Assembly (NCBI GenBank): GCA_000531095.1 | Contig: HG799462.1 | Location: forward strand, 1,103,965-1,156,433 | Reading direction: 5' to 3' | Source of the DNA: Gemmata massiliana | Lineage (GTDB): Bacteria; Planctomycetota; Planctomycetia; Gemmatales; Gemmataceae | DNA length: 52,469 nucleotides | Part shown: piece by piece, positions 7,798 through 15,154 of the stretch | Layout of the letters: the number at the start of each line of letters is the position of its first letter | Position numbering within the stretch: position 1 is the stretch's first letter | Made by a program: the position numbers and the translations under genes | The notes under the pieces: model-generated | The model's database searches: none | What the model saw: the letters and a program-made list of their open reading frames with translations, nothing else | What the model was told of the DNA's origin: nothing

Positions 7798-9485
7798 CCG
7801 GCGGGCACCCAGTCACCGAGGCTCGCGTACAGCGGGCGGCGCGTGTCGATGGGTACGGTTGCGGTCATGACGCCATCAATTTTCTTGGCCTCGGACCACT
7901 CACCCTGGGGCTTTTCTTTCAGCGTGAGCTTGTCGTTGCTGTCGCGGGTGAGTTGCCGCGGTAAGGTGACCACGCGCCCGTCGGCGTCGATCAGCCCCGA
8001 AATGCCCATGTTCACGCTGCGCACCACGGCGCGCCGGGCTTCGATCGCGCGGAACCGACAAATCGCGAGGTGCTGCTCGTGCTCCTCGGTGCCATCGAAC
8101 CAGCCGTCGTTGGAGATGTTCACGAGGAAGTCCACCGGCTCGCTTGCGACGTACTGCCGCGCGAGGTACGGGTCGGAGTCTTCGTAGCAGATGAGACACC
8201 CGAACGTGAACGGACGCCCGTCGCGCGTGGTGAGCGGGAACCGCGTCCACTTTTCGCCGGGCCGACACTCGTAGCCCTTCTTGTAGGGCGTGAACCACGC
8301 CATGAACGGCAGTTGTTCACCGAGCGGCACGTACTCGCCGAACGGAACGAGGTGCATCTTGTCGTAGCGGTCCACGGGCGCGCTGGGGAAGAGAACCGGA
8401 TCGCCGGGCAGCCACCCTTCGGGCTTCGGAGCGGGCTTCACCATGAACGCGGAGTTGTACTTCCACACGCGCGCCCCGTCCCACTCCAAACCGTTCAGTC
8501 CGAACAGCACCGGCGTGTTCCAGTCGCGTTCCAAAAACTCTTTCCGTGAGATCAACCGCCAGCGCTGGAATTCCTCCGGTGCGTCTTCTCCCTTTGCTCC
8601 CGGTGCGACGCTGCACCAGTCCACCGGGCAACACGTTTCCGGCCAAATAATAAGATCCGGGCGCGGCTTCTCGTTGAAGGCCGTCATGTGCAACTGGCTG
8701 TACGAGCTAACGAGCTTGGCCGTGTCTCCCATCTTGTCGCCCTGCGACACGTTCCCCTGAATCGCCGCGACCAGTGGGCCGTCGGTAAACGCGGTGTGAT
8801 CGAAGCGCCAGTAGCCGTAGCCGATGCTCGTACCGACGAGCGCGAGAGCGAAGACGAGCCCTCCGGTTCGGGCGGCCTTCACTTGTGGCGCTGGCGAAGC
8901 CGCCGCTGTTCCTTCGGGGGTAGGTCTTCTGATCCACTCCGCCAGCGCGCCGTTCACTGCACCGACGACGAACGACACCACATACACGCCGCCGAAGTCC
9001 GCGATCTGAATCAGTTGCAGGAACGAGTGCTGCGTGTAGCCAAGATAGTACCAGCCGAAGCCGATCATCTGGTACGCGCCGATCTGCTTCATGAACGGGA
9101 AGCCGGTTGGGAAGTGCATCCGGAAGTATTCCATTGCCACCCACGCGACCGGCACCGAGAGCGCCATCGGCGCCCCAACGCGGTCGAGGCGCCGAATGAT
9201 CGCGAGTGCGGCCAGCCAGAACACCGGCATGACCACCGCGAGGCCGAACCACGACATGAACATGTTGGGGTGCGCGACGCGGACCCAGTTCGTCGCGAGC
9301 GTGAAAAACACGACCCCGCCGAGATAGGCCGCGAAGTAGCGCCGACGGTTCGAGACGGGTGCGCGCACGAGCGTCAGCCACGGAACGAGCGCGACGAAGC
9401 CGAGCACTCCCAGGTCGAGTGGGAAGAACGCGGCCCACAGCAGTGCGCCGGAGGCGATCGCGGGCAGGAACACGTGAGTCTTCAC
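7611..9485 (-). CDS. lnt: Apolipoprotein N-acyltransferase with repeat-coded tail
   Basis: Lnt transfers an acyl chain to the N-terminal cysteine of lipoproteins at the outer face of the inner membrane. The N-terminal third has several membrane helices (for example ALLWAAFFPLDLGVLGFVAL); the second half is a nitrilase-type domain with the expected active-site Glu in IIWPE, Lys candidate in DKMHLVPFGEYVP, and Cys in GCLICYED. GTG at 9485 is chosen because AAGGA precedes it and KTHVFLP starts the first helix; the longer frame upstream has a cysteine-rich shadow sequence. The final membrane helix (WLIALVGVVASL) is followed by about 45 residues read from palindromic repeats, so the native C terminus was replaced or extended. 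It lies 34 bp after moeA. Confidence 0.93.
   Translation of the reverse strand: MKTHVFLPAIASGALLWAAFFPLDLGVLGFVALVPWLTLVRAPVSNRRRYFAAYLGGVVFFTLATNWVRVAHPNMFMSWFGLAVVMPVFWLAALAIIRRLDRVGAPMALSVPVAWVAMEYFRMHFPTGFPFMKQIGAYQMIGFGWYYLGYTQHSFLQLIQIADFGGVYVVSFVVGAVNGALAEWIRRPTPEGTAAASPAPQVKAARTGGLVFALALVGTSIGYGYWRFDHTAFTDGPLVAAIQGNVSQGDKMGDTAKLVSSYSQLHMTAFNEKPRPDLIIWPETCCPVDWCSVAPGAKGEDAPEEFQRWRLISRKEFLERDWNTPVLFGLNGLEWDGARVWKYNSAFMVKPAPKPEGWLPGDPVLFPSAPVDRYDKMHLVPFGEYVPLGEQLPFMAWFTPYKKGYECRPGEKWTRFPLTTRDGRPFTFGCLICYEDSDPYLARQYVASEPVDFLVNISNDGWFDGTEEHEQHLAICRFRAIEARRAVVRSVNMGISGLIDADGRVVTLPRQLTRDSNDKLTLKEKPQGEWSEAKKIDGVMTATVPIDTRRPLYASLGDWVPAGCWLIALVGVVASLVNPARKGGRVSTKERPAALAGGVRRDTGTNGRDARGPRQGGRQFDSRR
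7685..7758. repeat. Inverted pair of REP-like palindromes
   Basis: Two copies of the GAACCCCGCCCGCAAGGGCG family face each other (7685-7713 and 7729-7758) with a 15-base spacer, so each forms a hairpin and the pair can form one long stem. They lie at the junction of lnt and the glycosyltransferase gene and are translated as the last part of Lnt (NPARKGG...PAALAGG). Confidence 0.75.
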
Positions 9486-9519
9486 GCGGAGTCCTTCCAA
9501 ATTCGGACGGGGGCGCCAG

Positions 9520-10725
9520 TTACAGCAGCACCACTTCCATGAGTGTACCGCGATCGACGCGGGCTTCGCCGGCGGGCAGCACGAGCAGCGCGTCGGCCGG
9601 TTGCAAGCCGGCCAGGTCCGGCGCACCGGAATTCGGCAGCGGCCGCACGCTCCAGCCCGTTTCGCCCGGCACCAACTGCGCCGGTTTGTACGTCGGGCGG
9701 TCGTTGCTCTCGGCCAGCCCCTCCGTCACCGGTAGACGGATTTTGCGCGGACCAGGGGCTTCGTGTCCACCCAGGATTCGGAGCGCGGGTCGCACGAAGA
9801 GTTCAAACCCCACGAACGAACTCACCGGATTGCCGGGCAATCCGAACACCAACACGCCGGTTTCGGTGGTGCCGAACAGCAGTGGTTTGCCCGGTTTCAT
9901 TCGTACTTGTTGCACGTGAAAGGAGACTCCGAGTTCCTTGAGCACGTTGGGAACGAGGTCAAAATCGCCAACCGACACTCCCCCTGCGATCAGCAACACG
10001 TGAGATTCGGCGAGTCCCTTTGCGATGAGCGCTTTTGTGACGGCGCGATCGTCCTTCGCGATACCGAGATACTGCGGAAACCCTCCGCCGCGAATGGTTT
10101 GGGCCGTGAGCATCGGCCCGTTCGAGTTGCGAATCTGGCCGGCGCTCGGCTTCTCGCTTGCTTCGACCAGTTCGTCGCCGGTAGCGATGATGCCGACACG
10201 CGGCCGCGGAAACACAGAGACTGTGGTTTGTCCGACGTTCGCCAGTACGCCCAACGCGGCCGGGTTAATCACCGTACCGACGGTCATAACCGGTTCGCCG
10301 GCCCGCATCTCCGTGCCGCGTGCGTACACGTACTGGCGCGGCTTCACGTCCGGATCAGTAACGCGAACGCGACCGCCTTCCAGTGTTTGGGTGTCCTCCT
10401 GCATTACGATCGCGTCCGCGCCGTCGGGGATCGGCGCTCCCGTGAAGATGCGGCTCGCTTCGCCGGCCCCAACCGATTTCGCGGGCATCTTCCCGGCGGG
10501 TACTTCTTCGATCACCCGCAGTTCCGTGTTCGGCGAAGCGCAATCCGCAGCCCGTACCGCGAATCCGTCGCGTAGCGACTTCGAGAACGGCGGCGAATCC
10601 GTGTCTGTAACGACATCGGCCGCGAGCACCTGCCCGAGTACGTCGGCCGCGAGTGTGGTCACTTCGGACTTCAGCGGCTTCACGTGCTCCAGCACAATGG
10701 CCAGCGCGTCGGCAACTTCGCGCAT
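9520..10725 (-). CDS. moeA: Molybdopterin molybdenumtransferase
   Basis: A 401-residue MoeA, which inserts molybdate into adenylated molybdopterin. Motifs in order are SPPFSKSLRDGFAVRAAD (domain with the conserved DG), IFTGAPIPDGADAIVMQED, the MoaB-like domain GIIATGDEL and NSNGPML, GGVSVGDFD, MKPGKPLLFG and GLPGNPVSSFV, then the C-terminal beta domain. GGGAGG stands before ATG 10725; the open frame further upstream lacks homology and a ribosome site. It starts the minus-strand run that continues through lnt. No other molybdenum cofactor gene is seen in the window. Confidence 0.95.
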   Translation of the reverse strand: MREVADALAIVLEHVKPLKSEVTTLAADVLGQVLAADVVTDTDSPPFSKSLRDGFAVRAADCASPNTELRVIEEVPAGKMPAKSVGAGEASRIFTGAPIPDGADAIVMQEDTQTLEGGRVRVTDPDVKPRQYVYARGTEMRAGEPVMTVGTVINPAALGVLANVGQTTVSVFPRPRVGIIATGDELVEASEKPSAGQIRNSNGPMLTAQTIRGGGFPQYLGIAKDDRAVTKALIAKGLAESHVLLIAGGVSVGDFDLVPNVLKELGVSFHVQQVRMKPGKPLLFGTTETGVLVFGLPGNPVSSFVGFELFVRPALRILGGHEAPGPRKIRLPVTEGLAESNDRPTYKPAQLVPGETGWSVRPLPNSGAPDLAGLQPADALLVLPAGEARVDRGTLMEVVLL

Positions 10726-10934
10726 CGGAACCTCCCGGGTGGATTCGGATGGTATACCGATACCGGAGAATTGAGCGATTTCGATTGCAGAAGCCATCTT
10801 AACGCAGCAAAGTGCGGACGTTCCACGCCCCCCACTGGGAGCATTCGTGACCGAAGAGAAATGACTGATAGGGGTTGTGAGGTGTCGAGAAAGGAAGGCT
10901 CGCCCGCAGATAAGTTCATCCGCGGGCGGTTAAA

Positions 10935-10956
10935 CGATGTACCTGAGCTTACATCG
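10935..10956 (-). terminator. Possible hairpin at the end of the stress-protein gene
   Basis: CGATGTA (10935-10941) pairs with TACATCG (10950-10956) across an 8-base loop, spanning the stop codon of the gene that ends at 10949, and is followed on the minus strand by TTTAAC. A second G/C stem (CGCCCGC...GCGGGCG, about 10903-10928) follows. Either could be the terminator; the T-tract is short. Confidence 0.35.
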
Positions 10957-11470
10957 CCCCAGGCTGCATTGTTGGTCCCGATGCCAGATCGTGTCCGTGT
11001 TGATGCAGGATCGACCACGCGCGGTCGCGTGCGTTACCCGAGTTCACTGCCAAGACGAACGGCCCGTCGCCGGGTGCGGGAGCGGGAGCATCTACGCCGC
11101 GTCGGTGCATGCTCATTCCGATCCATCCGCCGACGAAGCTGATGAACAGCGCCCCGAACACGGCACAGGTGATTTCCAGGTAGAATAAATCACTCGGGCC
11201 GGTCGGTGGGGACATCAGTCGGGCCAGTCCGGGCGCGATTGCGACACCGAGCGCCGCCCCGATGATTCCCCCCAAGGTCGCCCCGGCGAACGAGTGGTCA
11301 CGTTCCATCAGGTCCGTGGTGTGACCGTTCGCGAGCCGCCCTGTGTAACCGATTTGCTTGTCCCGGAACCCGGCGAGGCGCAACTGGAGCAGAGCCTCGT
11401 CCGCATCGTCTTGGTTGTCGAAGGCCGCAATCACGTCCGCGGTCGGCGACTTGTTATCATGCGCCCACAT
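10949..11470 (-). CDS. General-stress-protein-like membrane-associated protein
   Basis: A 173-residue protein starting at ATG 11470 (GAGGG about 7 bases upstream). Residues 9-48 (TADVIAAFDNQDDADEALLQLRLAGF and on) resemble the N-terminal domain of YflT/general stress protein 17M-type proteins. A glycine-rich hydrophobic segment follows (FAGATLGGIIGAALGVAIAPGLA), then a second membrane helix (ITCAVFGALFISFVGGWIGM), and a C-terminal soluble part. Function is not known beyond the domain resemblance. It stands alone between moeA and the divergent yaiI-like gene, whose start is 123 bp away, so both promoters lie in that gap. Confidence 0.7.
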   Translation of the reverse strand: MWAHDNKSPTADVIAAFDNQDDADEALLQLRLAGFRDKQIGYTGRLANGHTTDLMERDHSFAGATLGGIIGAALGVAIAPGLARLMSPPTGPSDLFYLEITCAVFGALFISFVGGWIGMSMHRRGVDAPAPAPGDGPFVLAVNSGNARDRAWSILHQHGHDLASGPTMQPGAM

Positions 11471-11593
11471 GACGTACCCTCGTTTGTACTCGGCTTGGGC
11501 TACTCGAAAACGCTGCAATTGGTGCGCCGAGAACGGTTCGCGGGGCGTCCCGAGTGTGTTTAATGTGACCGAGATCGATCTTTAAGGAGATGA

Positions 11594-12049
11594 ATGCTAA
11601 CGATTTACATCGATGCCGATGCGTGTCCGGTCAAGGACGAGGTGTACAAGGTCGCGCGACGCCACGCGATGAAAGTGCTCGTCGTTGCCAATAGTACGAT
11701 GCGCGTGCCCGTTGAGCCGTTGGTCGAACTAGTCGTGCGCACGGGGTTCGGTGCGGCCGACGACTGGATCGCGGGCGAAATCGGTCCGTGTGACATCTGC
11801 ATCACGGCCGACGTTCCGCTGGCCGCGCGCTGCGTCGCGAGCGGGGCCGTGGCTCTCGATCCGAAGGGCCGGTTACTCGACGCTAACAGCATCGGTGAAG
11901 CGGTCGCCACGCGCGACCTGATGGAAGAACTGCGGGCTATGGGACAAGCGGCCGGCGGACCGGCACCGATGACCCCAAAGGACCGCTCCCGGTTCCTGGC
12001 GAAACTCGATGAAGCGGTCAACGCCGCGCGCCGGGCCGCGTCGAGGTAA
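11594..12049 (+). CDS. YaiI/YqxD family (UPF0178, DUF188) protein
   Basis: A 151-residue protein with the family hallmarks: N-terminal IYIDADACPVKDEVYKVA, VVANSTMRVP, GFGAADDWIAG, ITADVPLAARCV, and a C-terminal PMTPKDRSRFLAKLD. The pattern of conserved aspartates resembles PIN-like nucleases, but the family has no firm biochemical role known to me. AAGGAGATGA sits directly before the ATG, a strong ribosome site. It is followed by about 60 bp and then the first IS4-like remnant. Confidence 0.93.
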   Translation: MLTIYIDADACPVKDEVYKVARRHAMKVLVVANSTMRVPVEPLVELVVRTGFGAADDWIAGEIGPCDICITADVPLAARCVASGAVALDPKGRLLDANSIGEAVATRDLMEELRAMGQAAGGPAPMTPKDRSRFLAKLDEAVNAARRAASR

Positions 12050-12145
12050 CGCGGTGCCGCGCGTCGAGCAAACGGGTGCTCGGTGGCTTTAACGGGTCGT
12101 TTGGGACGAGCCGCTCCCTTGCCAGTAGTTTCAAGGGATTTGGCA

Positions 12146-12211
12146 GTGCCGCATGGGAGCTCCTAAGTTCAAGGTTCTCAGGCACTTGAACGGGACGCTC
12201 CCATGCGGCAC
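12146..12211 (+). promoter_or_regulatory. Hairpin enclosing the transposase start codon
   Basis: GTGCCGCATGGGAG (12146-12159) pairs perfectly with CTCCCATGCGGCAC (12198-12211), which contains the transposase ATG at 12203. A nested stem GTTCAAG (12167-12173) with CTTGAAC (12185-12191) sits inside. Copy 2 keeps the inner stem and most of the outer one. In a transcript entering from outside, this would bury the start codon, a known way for insertion sequences to limit read-through expression; that role is inferred. Confidence 0.6.
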
Positions 12212-13434
12212 GGTTACTCTACGATCACCCCGGCAGCGGTCCACGCGGTGACGCGCCGGACCTTGGAACGGGTCCTCGGTTGGACCGACTACAAGGGGTC
12301 CGCCACCGGCCCCCAGTTACTCGACCTGGTGCTGCGGGTCGCGCGCACCACGCGCCCCCTGTTCGCGGTGGTCACCCGGTACTTCGGGTTCTCACACGAG
12401 ACCGCACGACAGGCCGTTCGTCCCGGTGCTGCGGGTCGCGCGCACCACGCGCCCCCTGTTCGCGGTGGTCACCCGGTACTTCGGGTTCTCACACGAGACC
12501 GCACGACAGGCCGTTCGTGCCAACCTGGGCTCCGGGGACCAACGCACGGCCCGGTTGGTCGATGCCCTTCACCCGGTGGCGGGGTTCACGCGCCGGGACC
12601 GGAAACGCCGGTGGACCGTCGCCATCGACCTGCATTACGTGCCCTTTTATGGGGACCGCACCACCCCGGGAATCCTCGGCGGACCCAAGAAGGCCGGAAC
12701 CGCGTTCTCCCACGCCTACGCCACGTGTGCTCGGATCCACACGCGCCGACGGTCGGGTTGTTGGCGCTCCGCAAGGGCGCCGAGCCGCACGATCCGGTGC
12801 GGCCCTTCTGGACCACGTGGCCTCGCGCGGGCGAACCGTCGGTGGAGTGGTTCCGGGCGCCGGGTTCGATCGTGAGGAGCCCCTGTTACTGTTACAGGAA
12901 CGGAACCGGAGCTACGCGGTCCCGATGCGCAAGAAGGCAAGGGTACGAACCGGCGCAACGCGCGCGACACGCACCCGTCGGGCACGATCGCCACGATGGA
13001 ATGGGTGACCGAGAAGAGCCGCAAGGCGGTGCCCACACGGGTGCTGGTGTGGGCACCGCACGGGTGAATCGCACGCGCGGGTGTATGCGTTCTCGGGTCG
13101 GGGCGACGCGGGGGCGGTGTCCGAGGCGACGCGCGCGCGGCTGGGACGGCGCCGGTACCGGGAGCGGTTCGGGATCGAAACGAGCTACCGGCAGAAGGAC
13201 CAGGCCCGAGCACCGGTTGCTGTTGGAAGGGTGGCGCTGCTGTTGCCCCAGGTGTGGGTGTGCTTGGCACTCCGGATCGCCCGCGCCTGGAACCGGAACC
13301 CGAATGCGTGGGCGCGCGAACTCCCGTTGGTCGAGGTGCTCGACTGGCTCACACAACGCATCCGCTCACGGTACCCACGCACGCGGTGTATCACCCTGAC
13401 CAACTATGCACTTACAAACGCGGCAATGCCTTGA
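12203..13434 (+). pseudogene. Broken IS4-like transposase, copy 1
   Basis: Pieces of one transposase are found in changing frames: MRHGYSTITPAAVHAVTRRT, TVAIDLHYVPFYG (with the likely first catalytic Asp), VGLLALRKGAEPHDPV, PGAGFDREEPLLLLQERN (likely second Asp), SGTIATMEWVTEK-like sequence, and RYRERFGIETSYRQK near the catalytic Glu. A 97-bp tandem duplication at 12328-12521 shifts the first part out of frame; further shifts follow, and about 26 bp present in copy 2 (encoding GWTTSTNPE) are missing near 13207. No active protein can be made. Confidence 0.85.
12328..12521 (+). repeat. 97-bp tandem duplication inside the transposase
   Basis: Units 12328-12424 and 12425-12521 are identical apart from their last bases. 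The unit length is not a multiple of three, so the duplication alone causes a frameshift. Copy 2 of the element has a single unit here, so the duplication arose in this copy. Confidence 0.9.
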
Positions 13435-13487
13435 AACTACTGGCAAGGGAGCGGCCCGTTCGATCGCAACGGGGAACTGAAACGGGC

Positions 13488-13534
13488 CTAACGCAACGAG
13501 TCGCGCCCACCAGGAGCGCGGCTCGTTGCGTTAG
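13488..13534 (-). terminator. Hairpin downstream of the HEAT-repeat gene
   Basis: CTAACGCAACGAG (13488-13500) pairs with CTCGTTGCGTTAG (13522-13534), with a further inner CGCGC/GCGCG stem. It lies 35 bp beyond the stop of the minus-strand gene ending at 13569 and just outside the IS copy. There is no T-tract, so the terminator role is inferred from position. Confidence 0.5.
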
Positions 13535-13568
13535 ACCCGATGATCCTGACGTGACTCAATCGCCAGCA

Positions 13569-14996
13569 CTACTGCTTCTTCGGTTCCGGCTGAGCGACCG
13601 CGGGGCTGGTGGACTTCGCGCTCTCGATGTGCTTGATCGCTCGTTCGACCAACTTCACGAGTTCCTCGTTGGTCCGCCGCTCGTGCTCCTTGACCTTCAG
13701 CATCTCCTCGGCGACGCGGCGCTCCTGGTCCTTCAGTTTGAGCAGCCCTTCGGCGGCTTTCCGCTCCTGGTCCTTCAGCGTGTCGATGACCTTCCCCGTG
13801 TCCGCCGCGAGCTTCTTCAGGTCCGGGATCGCGGGCTTCGCCCCGGCGCCCATCGCGGCGATCGTGTTGATCGCCGTAATGGTGAGTTGGAGCGGCTGAT
13901 CCTTGTCACCGAGCAAGCGCACCACCGCGTTCAGTTTCTTCGCGCCCGATTCGCCCATGAAACTGAGCGCCTGGAGCGCCTGGGCCTTGACACCCACTTC
14001 GGCCCCACTCAAGTGGCGGGCGAAGGCCTCCATGTTGTCATCGTTGATTTCCCGGGGATCGAACCGCATCAGGACGAGGCGCGCCCAGATCTCGACCTGC
14101 CGGTCCTTCTCCAGCCCCGGGGTCTTCGTCTTGGGCTCGCCGACCCGGTGCTTCATGTACGAGATGATGACCGCGGCCGATTTCGCGTTGATGGGCGGGT
14201 CCACTTTCGAGTCCGCTTTCTTCACTCCGTCCCAGGGCGGGCCGAGGAGCATGAGCGACTGGAGCGCCTCCATGCGCACGGGGGCGCTCACGTCTTTCGC
14301 GAGCACGTCGGCCAGGGCGGTGAGGGCCTTCATGTTCGGGCCGGTCGTCTCGCTGAACGCGACCCGGCCGAGCGCGCCCGCGATGGCCCGGCGCGTCTCG
14401 TAGGAGGCGTCCGTCATCGCGACCCCGGTGAGCTTCACGATCGTTTCGTAAGCCCGTGGGCCGAACATTGTGATCGTTTGGACCGCCTGGTAGCGCGAGG
14501 CGCCGCCGTTCACCCCCGTGTCCACCACGTCGGCCAGGATGCGGAGGGCCTCTTTGTTGTCGGCCTCCGCGTCGAACGCGATCGCCCCGACAGCGCCGTA
14601 CACGGCGAACCGCACGGTGGGGTCGCGCTCGGCGGTCATGCGCCGCAGGAGGAGCTTGCTCACGTCACCCTTCTGGGCGGGCGGGCCGAAGCTCGACAGC
14701 GTGCGTGCCGCGAACTCGCGGGTGGCCGGGTCCGGGTCTTCCATGTCCTTCATCACGGTCTTGAGATCCTTGCCGTTGATGTCGGTGGGCCACCGCGTTT
14801 CCAGTTTGGCCGGTTCCTTTTTCTCCGGCTCCTTTTGGTCCGGTTCCTTTTTCGGCTGGGCGGCGCCCGGAGCGGGCGGTTGCGCGCTCACGAGGGCCGC
14901 GACGAACACCGCGAGCAGAACTGCGAAGGTGCCGCGGAGCGCGACGACCCCGGCCCCACGACCGGGAGGGGTAACGGACGGCGAGGCGGGTTGCAT
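13569..14996 (-). CDS. Exported HEAT-repeat protein
   Basis: A 475-residue protein. Residues 20-38 form a signal peptide or anchor (ALRGTFAVLLAVFVAALVSA), followed by a Pro/Ala/Lys/Glu-rich linker with KKEPDQKEPEKKEP. From about residue 75 to 390 there are repeated helical pairs typical of HEAT/armadillo repeats, for example DPDPATREFAARTLSSFGP and AGALGRVAF, with DP/P-x-V-R turns. The C-terminal 80 residues form three near-identical heptad-like blocks (LKDQERKAAEGLLK, LKDQERRVAEEMLK, VKEHERRTNEELVK), likely a coiled coil. Such proteins usually act as scaffolds; the partner is unknown. GAGGTATCGAT precedes the ATG. The next gene is divergent, 158 bp away. Confidence 0.8.
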   Translation of the reverse strand: MQPASPSVTPPGRGAGVVALRGTFAVLLAVFVAALVSAQPPAPGAAQPKKEPDQKEPEKKEPAKLETRWPTDINGKDLKTVMKDMEDPDPATREFAARTLSSFGPPAQKGDVSKLLLRRMTAERDPTVRFAVYGAVGAIAFDAEADNKEALRILADVVDTGVNGGASRYQAVQTITMFGPRAYETIVKLTGVAMTDASYETRRAIAGALGRVAFSETTGPNMKALTALADVLAKDVSAPVRMEALQSLMLLGPPWDGVKKADSKVDPPINAKSAAVIISYMKHRVGEPKTKTPGLEKDRQVEIWARLVLMRFDPREINDDNMEAFARHLSGAEVGVKAQALQALSFMGESGAKKLNAVVRLLGDKDQPLQLTITAINTIAAMGAGAKPAIPDLKKLAADTGKVIDTLKDQERKAAEGLLKLKDQERRVAEEMLKVKEHERRTNEELVKLVERAIKHIESAKSTSPAVAQPEPKKQ

Positions 14997-15154
14997 ATCG
15001 ATACCTCGGTGACTCTTCCCCGATACGGACTAACGTTAAGCATACCCGCTTCGTTGGCGCGCCGGCAACGTCATGTGACCGGTCCATTTCGGTAGCCCAG
15101 GGCACAGGGAGGCCGCTAACATATCAAGCATTCGCGCCGCCCCGAGGACCGGAA

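Larger units (their letters stand above)
12110..13455 (+). mobile_element. Decayed IS4-like element, copy 1
   Basis: Perfect 27-bp terminal inverted repeats are present: left 12110-12136 (ends in TTGCCAGTAGTTTCAAGG) and right 13429-13455 (begins CCTTGAAACTACTGG). Between them lies a transposase gene broken by several frameshifts. The second copy at 28423-29318 shares the leader, coding sequence and terminal repeat core. Assignment to the IS4 superfamily comes from the RYRERFGIETSYRQK segment, which resembles the Y-R-E-K signature. No clear target duplication was seen. Confidence 0.85.

Noticed and set aside
9359-9919. Plus-strand open frames across lnt and moeA
   Set aside because: Arg/Ser/Ala-rich shadows; both minus-strand genes are complete with ribosome sites.
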